A stretch of DNA of 64,000 nucleotides, from positions 1-64,000 of the forward strand of contig JAGVUB010000158.1 in NCBI GenBank assembly GCA_019136515.1. Reading direction: 5' to 3'. Below, piece by piece: positions 1 through 9,967 of the stretch; the first letter of the stretch is position 1, and each line of letters starts with the position of its first letter. The notes under the pieces are model-generated. The model searched no databases and was not told where the DNA came from. It worked only from the letters and a program-made list of their open reading frames with translations. The translations under genes were made by a program, and so were the position numbers. This DNA comes from Verrucomicrobiota bacterium (GTDB lineage Bacteria; Verrucomicrobiota; Verrucomicrobiia; Opitutales; Opitutaceae).

Positions 1-1170
1 AACGAACGTTCCGGAAGCGCTCCCCGAAAGATCCTTTGGGAAACCTCCCCGTTCCCAAACTGGCGCAGCCAGTTTGTTCAGCAGCCTGCGGACGAAGTCC
101 GACAGGCTGCTAGGTCGCGGCGCCAGGACGATTCCCCGCACGACTTCGGCCCGCAGACCATGGTCTCGCAACTGCCAGAGCTTCCACGATTCGCTCCAAA
201 GGAGCGGCCCGACAGTGACCAATGGCCAACTGACCAGAAGCACAAACACCAAGAGGAAGGCATAGGCAGGAAGCAGCGCCCGAACCTTGCCCATTGTTAT
301 CGTTCTGAATGCTTGGGACGGATGACTGCGTAGGTTCGCGAGCTCCGCCCGATACCGATCAATCGCCTCAACCTCTTGCGGTCCCAACCGTGCTCGCTCC
401 GCTTCAATCCGGCCCAACGTCGACGCGGCCTCGTCCCAGCGGCGGCGTCGCATGAAAAAAGCCGCGCAGTTGAACACGAGAGCCGGAAATCCCGCCGGAT
501 TCCGATCAAATACCAAGTGTGCCATCTCGGGGCCGCGTGCATCATCGATGGCGAGCAAATACGAAGCGACCATCTCGCGGGCTTCGATCTCTTCCGGATG
601 CCGGCTCAGCAGATCGGACAAGGTGTCGATCGCGTCCTCGGTGTTCCAGTCGAACAACTCCGCCTCGATCTTGAGGCGCGCCGCCCGACATTCGAACTCC
701 GATCTCCGGTCGATGAGCGTACGACAATCCTTGATCGCCGCTTTCCGCTCCAGTGCCGCCATTCGGATCTCCGCCTGGAGTAACAGCTTCTCGTCGGGAA
801 TCAGACCGGCGACCGGCGCCCACGATGCGAGCGCTTCGCCGCCACGAACAAGAGCGATCACCGGTGGTTCCTTCCACGCCTCGATTTCCGGTCGCGCGGT
901 CCTCGCCCAGCGAAGCACCTGGTTGACCTTGGCAAGATTCTTCAGCCCCGCGCCGCACTCGATCTTGGCCTGACGTGCCGAGGCAGGCACGAAGAACAAC
1001 TTGAGCCGGAACATTCCTCTACCGTTGTACGTGTACGGTACGTACTCGATACGTTCCAGGTCCGTCCATCGATGCCGGTACCCCCGAAACGGCCAACAGC
1101 GGATGCCGTCTTCGTCGACGGAATACCCCTGCCAGAAGGTAACTTTGGTCGGCTGGGGTGTTGCAGGCAT
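1..1170 (-). CDS. Membrane protein, PH-like N-terminus, helical repeats and one TM segment (partial)
   Basis: An uninterrupted minus-strand frame runs from an ATG at 1170 off the left edge, giving about 390 residues. Residues 8-90 (WQGYSVDEDGIRCWPF, then TDLERIEYVPYTYNGRG) look like a small beta-rich bacterial PH-type domain. Residues 90-285 are charged and helical, with a TPR-like stretch (DWNTEDAIDTLSDLLSRHPE, then RRRRWDEAASTLGRIEAERA). A hydrophobic segment near residues 296-322 (LLPAYAFLLVFVLLVSW) is a probable membrane helix. No clear Shine-Dalgarno precedes the ATG and the frame stays open upstream, so the start is approximate. Its composition is protein-like, unlike the plus-strand frames over the same DNA. 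Function unknown; possibly a membrane-anchored scaffold. Confidence 0.6.
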   Translation of the reverse strand, partial: MPATPQPTKVTFWQGYSVDEDGIRCWPFRGYRHRWTDLERIEYVPYTYNGRGMFRLKLFFVPASARQAKIECGAGLKNLAKVNQVLRWARTARPEIEAWKEPPVIALVRGGEALASWAPVAGLIPDEKLLLQAEIRMAALERKAAIKDCRTLIDRRSEFECRAARLKIEAELFDWNTEDAIDTLSDLLSRHPEEIEAREMVASYLLAIDDARGPEMAHLVFDRNPAGFPALVFNCAAFFMRRRRWDEAASTLGRIEAERARLGPQEVEAIDRYRAELANLRSHPSQAFRTITMGKVRALLPAYAFLLVFVLLVSWPLVTVGPLLWSESWKLWQLRDHGLRAEVVRGIVLAPRPSSLSDFVRRLLNKLAAPVWERGGFPKDLSGSASGTFV

Positions 1171-1452
1171 CCGCAAAGATGATTCGTCATCAAAGACCGG
1201 TGTCAAAAAGGAAGCCGTTCCAGGTTCGCCGTGCCGTGTCCGCGCCCAGCCCCGTGCCGCAACTCGTCACCGCCCACGGTACGTCGTCCACCGGCCGCAT
1301 TGCCCCTGTCGCCTGCCACCCACTCGGAGGCGCGCCGCGCCGTAGATTCCCGCATGTTCTGCGAGGGCACGAATGCCGAACGGCAGAACGCCACCGTCCA
1401 CCGGCCACTGGCAACCGGGGTCCGCGCCGCCGCATCAGTGTGTATCAGTGTG

Positions 1453-1470
1453 TTCTGCCGTACGGCAGAA
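1453..1470. repeat. 18-bp perfect dyad TTCTGCCGTACGGCAGAA
   Basis: A perfect palindrome. Full or near copies lie at 20391-20408, 42156-42173, 61275-61294, 62714-62727 and 62906-62923. Confidence 0.85.
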
Positions 1471-1525
1471 TGGTTCCACTTCCGTTCGGCCCGCCAGCAA
1501 CGCGCGCACGCGCGTCGCTACCCCC

Positions 1526-1605
1526 GGCCACTGGCAACCGTCCACCGTCCACCGGCTACCGCCCACCGGCAACCGTCCACCGTCCACCGCCCACCGGTCA
1601 CCACC
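1526..1605. repeat. Heptanucleotide repeat tract, CCACCGN type
   Basis: About eleven consecutive 7-bp units of the form (C/T)(C/A/T)ACCGN, for example CCACCGT, CAACCGT, CTACCGC and CCACCGG. The tract ends about 95 bp before the pyrB start. The same unit recurs across the window. Confidence 0.85.
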
Positions 1606-1699
1606 TCCCGTTTTCCTCTTTGACCGCCCCCGCCGCCGGTTTCACAAACACCCCCCAGCGGCCCGCGTCCCAGCACCACTCGCCACGCCGCCCATCTCC

Positions 1700-2647
<948 letters not shown>

Positions 2648-2693
2648 CCCGCCCGCCCCTTCTCCACCCCTTTCGCCGCACCGGCCCACCGCC

Positions 2694-3989
2694 ATGTCCA
2701 AGATTCTCTGGATCTCCAACGCCCGCGTCATCGATCCCGCCAACAAGCGCGACGCCGAGGGCGACGTCTTCGCCGTCGATGGCAAGATCGTCGCCAAGCT
2801 CACCGCCGAACAGAAGAAGAAGGCGCAGAAGATCGACGCCAAGGGCCTCGTCGCCGCCCCCGGCTTCGTCGACATCCACGTCCACTTCCGCGAGCCCGGC
2901 CAGACCCACAAGGAGACGATCGAGACCGGCTGCCGCGCCGCCGCCGCCGGCGGTTTCACCTCGGTCGTCTGCATGCCCAACACCACGCCGCCCGTCGACC
3001 ACGCCGGCACCGTGCAGTTCATCCAGGACGCGATCGAGCGCTCCGCCATCGTCCACGTGTATCCGACCGGTTGCATCACCGTCGGCATGAAGGGCCAGGC
3101 GCTCGCGCCCATCGGCTCGCTGGCCCGCGCCGGCTGCGTCGCCATCACCGACGACGGCATGTGCGTGCAGAACAACGAGCTCATGCGCCGCGCCGTCGAG
3201 TACGCGAAGATGTTCGGCATCCCCGTCATGGACCACTGTCAGGACTCCGCCATGACCCAGGGGGCGGTCATGAACGAGGGTTTCATGTCCACCAAGCTCG
3301 GCCTGAAGGGCTGGCCCAACGCCGCCGAGGACGTGATCGTCTCGCGCAACGTCATCCTCTCCACCTACACCGGCCACCAGATCCACCTCCAGCACCTCAG
3401 CTCGAAGTACTCGGTGGAGCTCGTCGGCCGCGCCAAGGCCCGCGGCGTCGCCATCACCGCCGAGGCCACCCCGCATCACATCGCCCTCACCGATGCGGCC
3501 ATCGCCGGCTACGACACCCACTTCAAGATGAACCCGCCGCTGCGCACCGACGAGGACCGCCGCTCGATCATCGAGGGCCTGCGCGACGGCACCATCGACT
3601 GCCTCGCCACCGACCACGCTCCGCACACTAACTTCGAGAAGGACAAGGAATTCGACTACGCCCCCTTCGGCATCCTCGGGCTGGAGACCGCGTTCGCGGT
3701 CTGCCACCAGACGCTCGTGCGCGAGAGCAAGTTCACCCTCCGGCGCCTCGTCGAGCTCATGACCGTCAAACCCGCCCAGGTCCTCAAGCTCCCGGCCGGC
3801 ACCCTCTCGCCCGACGCCGCCGCCGACATCGTGCTCTTCGACCCGAACGAGGAGTGGACCTACAACGCAACCGAGGGCTTCAGCAAGTCGTCGAACTCCC
3901 CGTGGCACGGCCGCAAGCTCCGCGGCAAGGTCAAGACCACCATCGTCGCTGGCAAGGTCGTCTACCAGGACGGCAGGATCGTCGCCTGA
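2694..3989 (+). CDS. pyrC: Dihydroorotase (type I)
   Basis: Cyclises N-carbamoyl-aspartate to dihydroorotate, the step after PyrB. The 431 residues and layout match type I amidohydrolase-fold dihydroorotases. The metal motif [11 protein letters not shown] begins at residue 60, with His62 and His64 as expected zinc ligands. Further signatures are the DHCQD region near 180, the HLQHLSSK strand, and the catalytic ATDHAPH motif near residue 304. Neighbouring pyrB and the 46-bp gap support an operon. The start follows a pyrimidine-rich leader with no Shine-Dalgarno sequence. Confidence 0.96.
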   Translation: MSKILWISNARVIDPANKRDAEGDVFAVDGKIVAKLTAEQKKKAQKIDAKGLVAAPGFVDIHVHFREPGQTHKETIETGCRAAAAGGFTSVVCMPNTTPPVDHAGTVQFIQDAIERSAIVHVYPTGCITVGMKGQALAPIGSLARAGCVAITDDGMCVQNNELMRRAVEYAKMFGIPVMDHCQDSAMTQGAVMNEGFMSTKLGLKGWPNAAEDVIVSRNVILSTYTGHQIHLQHLSSKYSVELVGRAKARGVAITAEATPHHIALTDAAIAGYDTHFKMNPPLRTDEDRRSIIEGLRDGTIDCLATDHAPHTNFEKDKEFDYAPFGILGLETAFAVCHQTLVRESKFTLRRLVELMTVKPAQVLKLPAGTLSPDAAADIVLFDPNEEWTYNATEGFSKSSNSPWHGRKLRGKVKTTIVAGKVVYQDGRIVA

Positions 3990-4043
3990 TTCCGGATCCC
4001 GCCACTGTTGCGGCTCCGCCACAGTGCTCGCCGACTCCGCTGC

Positions 4044-4067
4044 GTAGGGCGCGACCTTGGTCGCGCC
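4044..4067 (+). repeat. GTAG-headed REP element (GGCGCGACC type)
   Basis: GTAG followed by GGCGCGACC-TT-GGTCGCGCC, a 9-bp stem. A diverged copy at 47241-47262 provides the stop codon of the BNR-4 remnant. Confidence 0.75.
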
Positions 4068-4201
4068 GCCCGCTTCACCCCAGGCGAGCGCCGCTCCCAC
4101 CTCGAGCCGCCCCCGCTGCGCCGGAGCAACGCAACCCGCCGCGTCCGCTCCGATCATCACGCCACCTGGGTGTGGTGCACGAGAGCTGGACTTTCCTAGG
4201 G

Positions 4202-4254
4202 GTAGGGACGGCGCTCCGCGCCGTCCGCGGAGGTCGGCGGACCGGCGTCCCTAC
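4202..4254. repeat. Inverted REP pair, GTAGGGACGG ... CGTCCCTAC
   Basis: Begins GTAGGGACGGCGC and ends GCGTCCCTAC, so GTAG heads lie at both ends in opposite orientation. There is an internal hairpin GGACGGCG-CTC-CGCCGTCC-like at the left. This matches the BIME arrangement of REP sequences. Confidence 0.75.
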
Positions 4255-4350
4255 CGCGGCAAGACCGAGTCCTCCGTGTGGATTGAGGGCGTCCGCCCTT
4301 TCCCGACTTTCGGCTCGCGGGAGCATTTCGCCGTTCGCATTCTCCGGACC

Positions 4351-4773
4351 GTGAATTTGCAGCTCCCGCCCGGCGGCATCCTCCTCGGCCTCGGCACCGA
4401 CGTCATCGAGATCTCCCGTGTGGCCGGTGTCTACAAACGCCAGGGCGAGCGTTTCCTCCACCGCGTCTTCACCGCCGAGGAGCAAGCCTACTGCCTCGGG
4501 ATGAAGCATCCGGAGAAGCATCTCGCCGCGCGCTTCGCCGCCAAGGAGGCGATCTCCAAGGCCTTCTCCACCGGCATCGGTGCCGAACTCGGCTGGAACT
4601 CCATGTCCATCTACCACGGCCCCCGCCACGAGCCCCATGTCCGCCTCGACGAGAAGGGCCTCGCTCTCCTCGCCCATGTCGGCGGCACGCGCGTCCTGCT
4701 CAGCATCGCCCACTCCGATACCGTCGCCATCGCCTTCGCCGCCATCGTCCGCTGCGACGACGCCGATCCCTGA
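4351..4773 (+). CDS. acpS: Holo-[acyl-carrier-protein] synthase
   Basis: Transfers the 4'-phosphopantetheine arm from CoA to acyl carrier protein, activating it for fatty acid synthesis. About 140 residues, the usual AcpS size. The Mg-binding motif GTDVIEISR comes soon after the start, and the second signature RFAAKEAISKAF contains the acidic KEA ligand. The C-terminus HVRLDEKG...LLSIAHSDTVAIAFA is also typical. The GTG at 4351 is chosen because it gives a normal N-terminus (VNLQLPPGG); a start slightly further upstream cannot be excluded. Confidence 0.92.
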   Translation: MNLQLPPGGILLGLGTDVIEISRVAGVYKRQGERFLHRVFTAEEQAYCLGMKHPEKHLAARFAAKEAISKAFSTGIGAELGWNSMSIYHGPRHEPHVRLDEKGLALLAHVGGTRVLLSIAHSDTVAIAFAAIVRCDDADP

Positions 4774-4821
4774 CGAATGGCCGGCGGGCAATGCCCCGTC
4801 ATTCCTGTTAGGCAGAACTCC

Positions 4822-5445
4822 ATGATTCGAAAACTCCTGAGCCTACTTGCCGTGGGAAGCATCGCGGCGGCGCAGTCCGAACCGCCCGCTGTGAAACCAG
4901 ACCCCGCGAAGATCTATCCATACGTCGTTCCTTCGGGCTACTTCGACGCCGCGGGAGGGAATTCGAGGTCCGTCAGTTGGCCACTGGGACACGGTTTACA
5001 TATCGCCCTCGTGCACGATCTCGGCGGCTTGGTCCGAAATGTTCTCCCTGATGAGTTGTCGGCACTCGGAATGTCCGCAGAGGAGGCGAAGGCCCGCGCG
5101 ATTCGTAATCTTGAGTCTCTGGCGATGTCCGGAGCGATCGGGCAGCGGAGATTCGATGCTGGCCCGGAGAAGAGGCCATTTGTTCTGTTCGGCGGGCATT
5201 GGGCGGCGGCCACCTGCATTCTGCTCCCAGAGTTGCGTCAGATGGGTGTGAAGACTGTCGGTGCCGAGGAGCTGTGCGTATGCATCCCGCATCGGGAAGC
5301 CCTCCTGATGTTCTCGAAGGGCGACAGAGCGTATCGCGATGCCATGCGCAGGATGATTAGGCAGAAGGAGAGCGATGGCAGAAAAATGCTCTCGTTCGAG
5401 TTGTTCGAACTCACGCCCAGCGGGCTCGCAGAGCAGAAAGATTGA
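4822..5445 (+). CDS. Exported DUF1444/YtpQ-like protein
   Basis: 207 residues starting at ATG 4822 (MIRKLLSLLAVGSIAAAQ), which gives a signal peptide with a likely cut after the AxA near residue 17. An in-frame ATG at 4777 would spoil that signal. The mature part has LVHDLGGLVRNVLPDELSALGMS, LRNLESL-like helices, LLPELRQMG and CVCIPHREALLMF, the order of elements in the DUF1444 (YtpQ) family. The biochemical role of that family is not established. Most family members are cytoplasmic, so an exported version is unusual. The last codons run into the heptanucleotide tract before nnr. Confidence 0.7.
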   Translation: MIRKLLSLLAVGSIAAAQSEPPAVKPDPAKIYPYVVPSGYFDAAGGNSRSVSWPLGHGLHIALVHDLGGLVRNVLPDELSALGMSAEEAKARAIRNLESLAMSGAIGQRRFDAGPEKRPFVLFGGHWAAATCILLPELRQMGVKTVGAEELCVCIPHREALLMFSKGDRAYRDAMRRMIRQKESDGRKMLSFELFELTPSGLAEQKD

Positions 5446-5460
5446 AACGGCAACCATCCG

Positions 5461-5544
5461 CCACCGCCCGTCGCCCATCGCCCACTGCCCACCGTCCACC
5501 ACCCACCGTCCACCACCCACCGCCCACCGCCCACCGTCCACCGA
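5461..5544 (+). repeat. Perfectly phased heptanucleotide tract, 12 units
   Basis: Exactly 84 bp, readable as twelve consecutive 7-mers (CCACCGC, CCGTCGC, CCATCGC, CCACTGC, CCACCGT, CCACCAC and so on). It fills the whole space between the stop of the DUF1444-like gene at 5445 and the GTG of nnr at 5547, where a ribosome binding site would lie. Confidence 0.9.
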
Positions 5545-5546
5545 AC

Positions 5547-7124
5547 GTGCACCGCTACGCCCATCCCGTTTTCTCCTGCAAGGAAGCCCTCGACTGGGAG
5601 CGCCGCCAGCTCATCGGCGGTGAGGCGGCCGAGTGGGCCGCGATGCAGCGGGCCGGCCGCGGGGTCGCCCGCGCCATCCTGCGCGACGCCGCCGAGGCCG
5701 GCGGGCTCCGCCCCGCCGCCCGCCTCCTCGTGCTCGCCGGCAAGGGCCACAACGGCGGCGACGCCCTCCTCGCCGCCCGCGCCCTCCTCGCCGCGCGTCC
5801 CCAGGCCACAGTGACAGTCGCCGCCGCCTTCGGCGAGCGCGCCTTCCGCCCCCTCGCCGCCCGCGCCTGGCGTGAGCTCCTCGCCGCCGCGCCCGATCGC
5901 GTCGAGACCGTCGGCGCCCGCGCCCTGCGCGACCGCGTCGCCGCCGAGGAGGAGTGGGACCTCTGCCTCGATGGCATCCTCGGCCTCCAATTCCGCCTCC
6001 CGCTCCCGGCCGACCTCGCCAACCTCCTCGCCACCCTCAACGAGCACCGCTCCTTCGGCCTGCGCGTCGCCGTCGACCTGCCCACCGGGGTGGGCGCGGA
6101 GAACGCCCCCGTCGCCTTCCGCGCCGACTTCACCTACGCCACCGGCATCGTGAAGGAGCCCGTGCTCCGCGCCGCCGCCGCGCCCTCGGTCGGCCGCCTG
6201 CGCTACCTCGACCTCGGTTTCTTCGACGCCGCCGAGCCGTCGCTCGTGCACCAGCACGCGCTCACCGCCGACGTCCTCGACCCGCTCCGCGAGCTGCGTC
6301 CGGCCGGCTGCGACAAGCGCACCTTCGGGCACCTCCTGATCGTCGCCGGCTCATGCGCCATGCCCGGTGCCGCGCTCATGGCCACGCTCGCCGCCTTGCG
6401 CAGCGGCGTCGGCCTCGTCACCGCAGTCGTACCGGAGAGTGTCGCCGCCGCCTTCGCCGCCCGTGCCCCCGAGGCGATGTGGGTGCCCGCCTCCGAGACC
6501 CCTGAAGGCTCCCTCGCCCTCGAGAACCTCACTGCGCTCCGCCCGCACCTCGAACGCGCCACCGCGCTCCTCGTCGGCCCCGGCCTCGGCCGCGAGCGCG
6601 AGACCCAGGCGCTCATCCAGGGCCTGCTCGCACTCGCCGCCTGCCCGGTCGTGCTCGATGCCGATGCGCTCCAGCCGCAAGTGGTTGAAACCCTCGGCGT
6701 GAAGTCCGCCCGCCCGGTCGTGATCACTCCGCACCTCGGCGAGTTTGCCCGTCTCCGTGGTTCGAACACCGCCGGCCCCGTCGAGAACGCCGAGCTCGTC
6801 GACTTCGCCATGGCGCGCAACGTCACCGCCATCCTCAAGGGCCCGGTCTCCCGCCTCACCGACGGCCACTCCGTCTGGCATAGCCTCTTCGGCGGGCCCG
6901 TGCTCGCCCGCGGCGGCAGCGGCGACGTCCTCGCCGGTCTGGTCGCCGGCCGCCTCGCCACCGGCGGCGAGGATGGCCCGCTCGTCCGCGTCGCCCAGGG
7001 TCTCGTCTGGCACGGCCTCGCCGCCGACCGCCTCGCCCGTCACCAAGGAGCCACGTCCGCCGTCACCACTGATCTCCTCGCCCACCTCGCCCCCACGCTC
7101 AACGAAAGCGCCCATGAGCCGTGA
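5547..7124 (+). CDS. nnr: Bifunctional NAD(P)H-hydrate epimerase / ADP-dependent dehydratase
   Basis: Repairs damaged NAD(P)H: the N-terminal domain interconverts R and S hydrates and the C-terminal domain dehydrates the S form using ADP. 525 residues, the full length for the fused form. The YjeF_N-type domain covers about residues 1-220, with LAGKGHNGGDAL. The ribokinase-like dehydratase domain covers 225-525, with VGPGLGRERE, DADALQ, TPHLGEFARL and RGGSGDVLAGLVAG. The start is GTG at 5547, the first codon after the repeat tract; an in-frame ATG at 5442 would prepend 35 repeat-derived residues. The end overlaps dprA by 11 bp. Confidence 0.92.
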   Translation: MHRYAHPVFSCKEALDWERRQLIGGEAAEWAAMQRAGRGVARAILRDAAEAGGLRPAARLLVLAGKGHNGGDALLAARALLAARPQATVTVAAAFGERAFRPLAARAWRELLAAAPDRVETVGARALRDRVAAEEEWDLCLDGILGLQFRLPLPADLANLLATLNEHRSFGLRVAVDLPTGVGAENAPVAFRADFTYATGIVKEPVLRAAAAPSVGRLRYLDLGFFDAAEPSLVHQHALTADVLDPLRELRPAGCDKRTFGHLLIVAGSCAMPGAALMATLAALRSGVGLVTAVVPESVAAAFAARAPEAMWVPASETPEGSLALENLTALRPHLERATALLVGPGLGRERETQALIQGLLALAACPVVLDADALQPQVVETLGVKSARPVVITPHLGEFARLRGSNTAGPVENAELVDFAMARNVTAILKGPVSRLTDGHSVWHSLFGGPVLARGGSGDVLAGLVAGRLATGGEDGPLVRVAQGLVWHGLAADRLARHQGATSAVTTDLLAHLAPTLNESAHEP

Positions 7125-8238
7125 GCTGAACGAACTGCAGGCCCTCCTCGTTCTCAACGCCCTGCCCAACATCGGGCCCATCACGACCAACCGCCTGCTC
7201 GAGACCCTCGGCGGCGATCCGCGGCGCGTCTTCGCCGCCGAGGCGAGGACCCTGCAGGCCGTGCGCGGCGTCGGCCCCGTCATCGCCGACTACCTCCTCC
7301 ACTGGGAGGAACACTTCGACCTCGCCCGCGAGGAGGACCGGCTCGCCAAGGCCCGTGCCGAGTTCATCCCCACCCGCGATCCGCGCTACCCGGCCGCTCT
7401 GCGCGAGATCCACGACCCACCGATCGGCCTGTACCAGAAGGGCAGCTACAGCTGGGACCGTCCCGGCGTCGCCATCGTCGGCAGCCGCCGCACCACTCTC
7501 TACGGCCAGTCGGTCGCGAAACGTTTCGCCGGCGAGCTCGCGCGCGCGGGCTTCTGCGTGATCAGCGGACTCGCCCGCGGGATCGACACCGCTGCGCACG
7601 AGGGCGCGCTCGAGGCGGGCGGCGCCACCGCCGCCGTGCTCGGCACCGGCATCGACATCGTCTATCCGCCGGAGAACCTCGATCTCTACCGCCGCGTCGA
7701 GGCCGGCGGCGCGATCGTCTCCGAGTTTCCCTTCGGCCGGCGCGCCGACCGCCAGAGCTTCGCCATGCGCAACCGCATCGTCTCCGGTCTCTGCACCGCC
7801 GTCGTCGTGGTCGAGAGCGATGTCGACGGAGGGTCGATGATCACCGCGAAGTTCGCCGGCGAGCAGGGCCGCCCCCTCTTCGCCGTGCCCGGGCGCATCG
7901 ACCAGCCCACCAGCGCCGGTTGCCACCAACTCATCCGCGACGGCGCCACCCTCTGCACCAGCGTCGACGACATCCTCGCCGAGCTTCAGTCGCTCCCCGG
8001 TCTGCATCCCGCCGCGCGCGCCGCGGTCCGCAGCGGCGCCGCGAAACCCGTCCCCGCCCTCACCGAACCCGAGGCCAAGACCCAAGCCGCCTTCGCCGGC
8101 GGCGAGATCCTCACGCTCGACGCCCTCCTCGAGAAGACCGGCCTCGCCTATGCCGACCTCGCCCCCGCACTGATGATGCTCGAGCTCAAGAAGCTCGTCG
8201 CCAAGCGCCTCGACGGCACCTACGAAGCCCGCGGGTGA
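7114..8238 (+). CDS. dprA: DNA-processing protein DprA
   Basis: Binds incoming single-stranded DNA during natural transformation and loads RecA. 374 residues in three parts: an N-terminal HhH/SAM-like helical region (LNALPNIGPITTNRLLE), a Rossmann-like DprA domain of about residues 100-310 (VAIVGSRRTTLYG, SGLARGIDTAAHEGAL, GTGIDIVYPPEN, RNRIVSGLC, EQGRPLFAVPG), and a C-terminal winged-helix of DML1 type (LDALLEKTGLAYADLAPALMMLELKK). The ATG at 7114 lies inside the end of nnr, suggesting translational coupling. It hints at competence, though no com genes are in view. Confidence 0.95.
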   Translation: MSRELNELQALLVLNALPNIGPITTNRLLETLGGDPRRVFAAEARTLQAVRGVGPVIADYLLHWEEHFDLAREEDRLAKARAEFIPTRDPRYPAALREIHDPPIGLYQKGSYSWDRPGVAIVGSRRTTLYGQSVAKRFAGELARAGFCVISGLARGIDTAAHEGALEAGGATAAVLGTGIDIVYPPENLDLYRRVEAGGAIVSEFPFGRRADRQSFAMRNRIVSGLCTAVVVVESDVDGGSMITAKFAGEQGRPLFAVPGRIDQPTSAGCHQLIRDGATLCTSVDDILAELQSLPGLHPAARAAVRSGAAKPVPALTEPEAKTQAAFAGGEILTLDALLEKTGLAYADLAPALMMLELKKLVAKRLDGTYEARG

Positions 8239-8271
8239 GCGAGCGCCTTGTGCGTGCACTCCCCGTGCAGC

Positions 8272-8430
8272 AGCGAAACTCGCCAGAATTTCGACCGCAT
8301 CCGCCAACCTGCGTCCGCACAACTCAAAGGCCTCGGCGACCTTCGCCACACCACAGATCGTCGCATAGCGAAACCCGCCAAGGGTTTCGACATGGAGCGG
8401 CCGGACGAGGCTCTGGTGAGCTTCGCCACA
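8272..8430. repeat. Cluster of GTAGCGAAA-type REP elements
   Basis: Three diverged copies fill the gap between convergent dprA and the oxidoreductase gene: 8272-8293 (AGCGAAACTCGCCAGAATTT), 8366-8390 (TAGCGAAACCCGCCAAGGGT) and an inverted half copy near 8411-8430. Each forms a hairpin around CGCCA. As they lie between convergent genes they may serve as bidirectional terminators. Confidence 0.75.
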
Positions 8431-8467
8431 ACTGGCATCTGCTTAGCACTCGCGCCGCCTTGTCCCC

Positions 8468-9967
8468 TCACGGCGTCCAGCTGCACGCCGGGGGCATCGG
8501 CAAGGGTTCGCTACGGTCCGGCATCGCGGCACCGACCGGCTTGCACAGCCCGGTCACCAGATCCGCGATGCGCACCGGTTCCCCGGTGACGAAGCAACGG
8601 TTCGCCGCGGCACCTATGAGGCATGAGGCGGCGCCCGCGTGCTCGTCGGACGCCCGCAGGCAGGGATCGGCCGGCGGATTCTCCAGCAGCAAATCGGCGA
8701 GCATCACCGGATCGCCGCCGCCGTGACCGCCCACACCGGTGCGCGGCGTGATCTCCTGCGCCGGACCGCGCAACGGGAAGAGTCGGGTTGATATCGCCCC
8801 GCGGGCGCGTTCGACACGCTGCGGCTCGTTGCCCGCGGCGTAGGTCGACTCGACCTCGCCGTGCTCCAACCGCCCCTTGGTGCCGTTGAAAACAATGCGG
8901 TAGCCCTCCCAAGCATTGAAGGCGTTGAGCGAGTAACTGAGCGTCGCGCCGGTGTCGTACTTCACCATCACGTTCATCGTGTCCTCGATGTCGATGTCCG
9001 GCCGGAACACGCAGCGGTCGCGGAAGTACCCGTCGTGGTGCTCCTGGTCGAGGTAGAGCCGCTTGAGCCGCGGCGCGGCGGCCATATCGAGAGCGAAGGT
9101 GCACCGGGCCTTCTCCGGGCAGGTGTGGCAACGCTCATGCGGGTCCTGCAGTCCGAGCCGTCGCGCCGTCGCCGGGGTGTAGAACTCCCGTTTGCCGGTC
9201 GCCCACACCGTCTCGGGCAGCGCGCCGAGCCACCAGTTCACGAGATCGAAATGGTGCGTCGCCTTGTGGATCATCAGCCCGCCCGAATTCTCCTTCCGGC
9301 TGTGCCAGCGCCGGAAATAGTCGGCGCCGTGGTGGGTATCCAGCATCCAGTGGAAATCGACCGAGAGGATGTCGCCGATCGCGCCCTGCATCAGCAACTC
9401 CTTCACCTGCGTGCGCGGCGGCGAGTAGCGATAGTTGAACGCCACCCGGCAGCGTCGCCCGGTCCGCGCCGTCGCATCGAGGATGCGCTGGCACTTCTCC
9501 GGCGTGGTCGTCATCGGCTTCTCGGTGATCACGTCGCAGCCGGCCTCGAGCGCACGCACGATGTAGTCGTCGTGAGTCGCGTCGACCGTGGTCACGATCA
9601 CCACGTCCGGGCGAGTTTCCCGCAGCATGCGGTCGAAATCCTCCGCCGCATAGCCCGGCGGGAGCGCCGCGCCAAACTCCAGCGAGCGCTGCCGTGCCAG
9701 CTCCAGCCGGCCGGGGTTGCGGTCGCACAGTCCGACCATCTCGCAATGCGCGCCAAACGTCTGCTGCACGGCACGCTGGTGCATCTCGGAGCGCGAGCCC
9801 AACCCGACTTGGGCAAACCGTCGCCGCCGCACCGGCTGGTTCACCGCCGTGGCCGCCCAGCCCGTCGCGGCGAGGCCAAGTCCCGCCACTGCGATTGTCT
9901 TCACGAACGTCCGACGGTCGACGGCAGCACCAGTCTGGGAACATGGAGATTGCGGCGATTGTTTCAT
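8468..9967 (-). CDS. Tat-exported Gfo/Idh/MocA family oxidoreductase
   Basis: 499 residues. The N-terminus has a Tat-type signal (DRRTFVKTIAVAGLGLAATGWA), so export in folded form with bound NAD(P) is likely. The Rossmann fold starts at RRRFAQVGLGSRS, followed by EKPMTTTPEKC (the conserved EKP motif) and the family's C-terminal alpha/beta domain with GGLMIHKATHHFDLVNWWLG. A cluster HERCHTCPEKARC (four Cys/His) is unusual and might bind metal. The family acts on sugars, inositols and their derivatives; the substrate here cannot be read from the sequence. The CDS is on the same strand as the NTPase gene upstream. Confidence 0.85.
   Translation of the reverse strand: MKQSPQSPCSQTGAAVDRRTFVKTIAVAGLGLAATGWAATAVNQPVRRRRFAQVGLGSRSEMHQRAVQQTFGAHCEMVGLCDRNPGRLELARQRSLEFGAALPPGYAAEDFDRMLRETRPDVVIVTTVDATHDDYIVRALEAGCDVITEKPMTTTPEKCQRILDATARTGRRCRVAFNYRYSPPRTQVKELLMQGAIGDILSVDFHWMLDTHHGADYFRRWHSRKENSGGLMIHKATHHFDLVNWWLGALPETVWATGKREFYTPATARRLGLQDPHERCHTCPEKARCTFALDMAAAPRLKRLYLDQEHHDGYFRDRCVFRPDIDIEDTMNVMVKYDTGATLSYSLNAFNAWEGYRIVFNGTKGRLEHGEVESTYAAGNEPQRVERARGAISTRLFPLRGPAQEITPRTGVGGHGGGDPVMLADLLLENPPADPCLRASDEHAGAASCLIGAAANRCFVTGEPVRIADLVTGLCKPVGAAMPDRSEPLPMPPACSWTP

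Larger units (their letters stand above)
1171..1699. other. Intergenic region of interspersed repeats upstream of pyrB
   Basis: No credible gene. It holds a half copy of the 18-bp dyad at 1374-1388, a full copy TTCTGCCGTACGGCAGAA at 1453-1470, and heptanucleotide tracts at 1391-1419 and 1526-1605. The block from 1322, an ACTCGGAGGCG motif followed by a GTAG motif and the dyad, recurs at 62881-62926. The pyrB frame stays open across 1373-1699 but encodes only repeat-derived Pro/His/Arg/Thr sequence, so it is not counted as coding. Confidence 0.7.
3990..4350. other. Intergenic region with two REP-type elements
   Basis: No gene supported. It holds a GTAG-headed palindrome at 4044-4067 and a paired inverted element at 4202-4254. 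The rest is GC-rich, without a recognisable promoter or terminator. The acpS frame is open through part of it but shows no conserved sequence before 4351. Confidence 0.6.

Noticed and set aside
452-973. Plus-strand open frame of 173 codons
   Set aside because: The minus-strand frame over the same DNA is longer, protein-like and continuous to the window edge; this is its shadow.
1373-1699. 109-residue N-terminal extension of PyrB
   Set aside because: Encoded by dyad and heptanucleotide repeats; PyrB similarity starts exactly at the ATG at 1700.
5451-5544. CRISPR array
   Set aside because: Units are 7 bp and contiguous with no spacers, and no cas genes are nearby.
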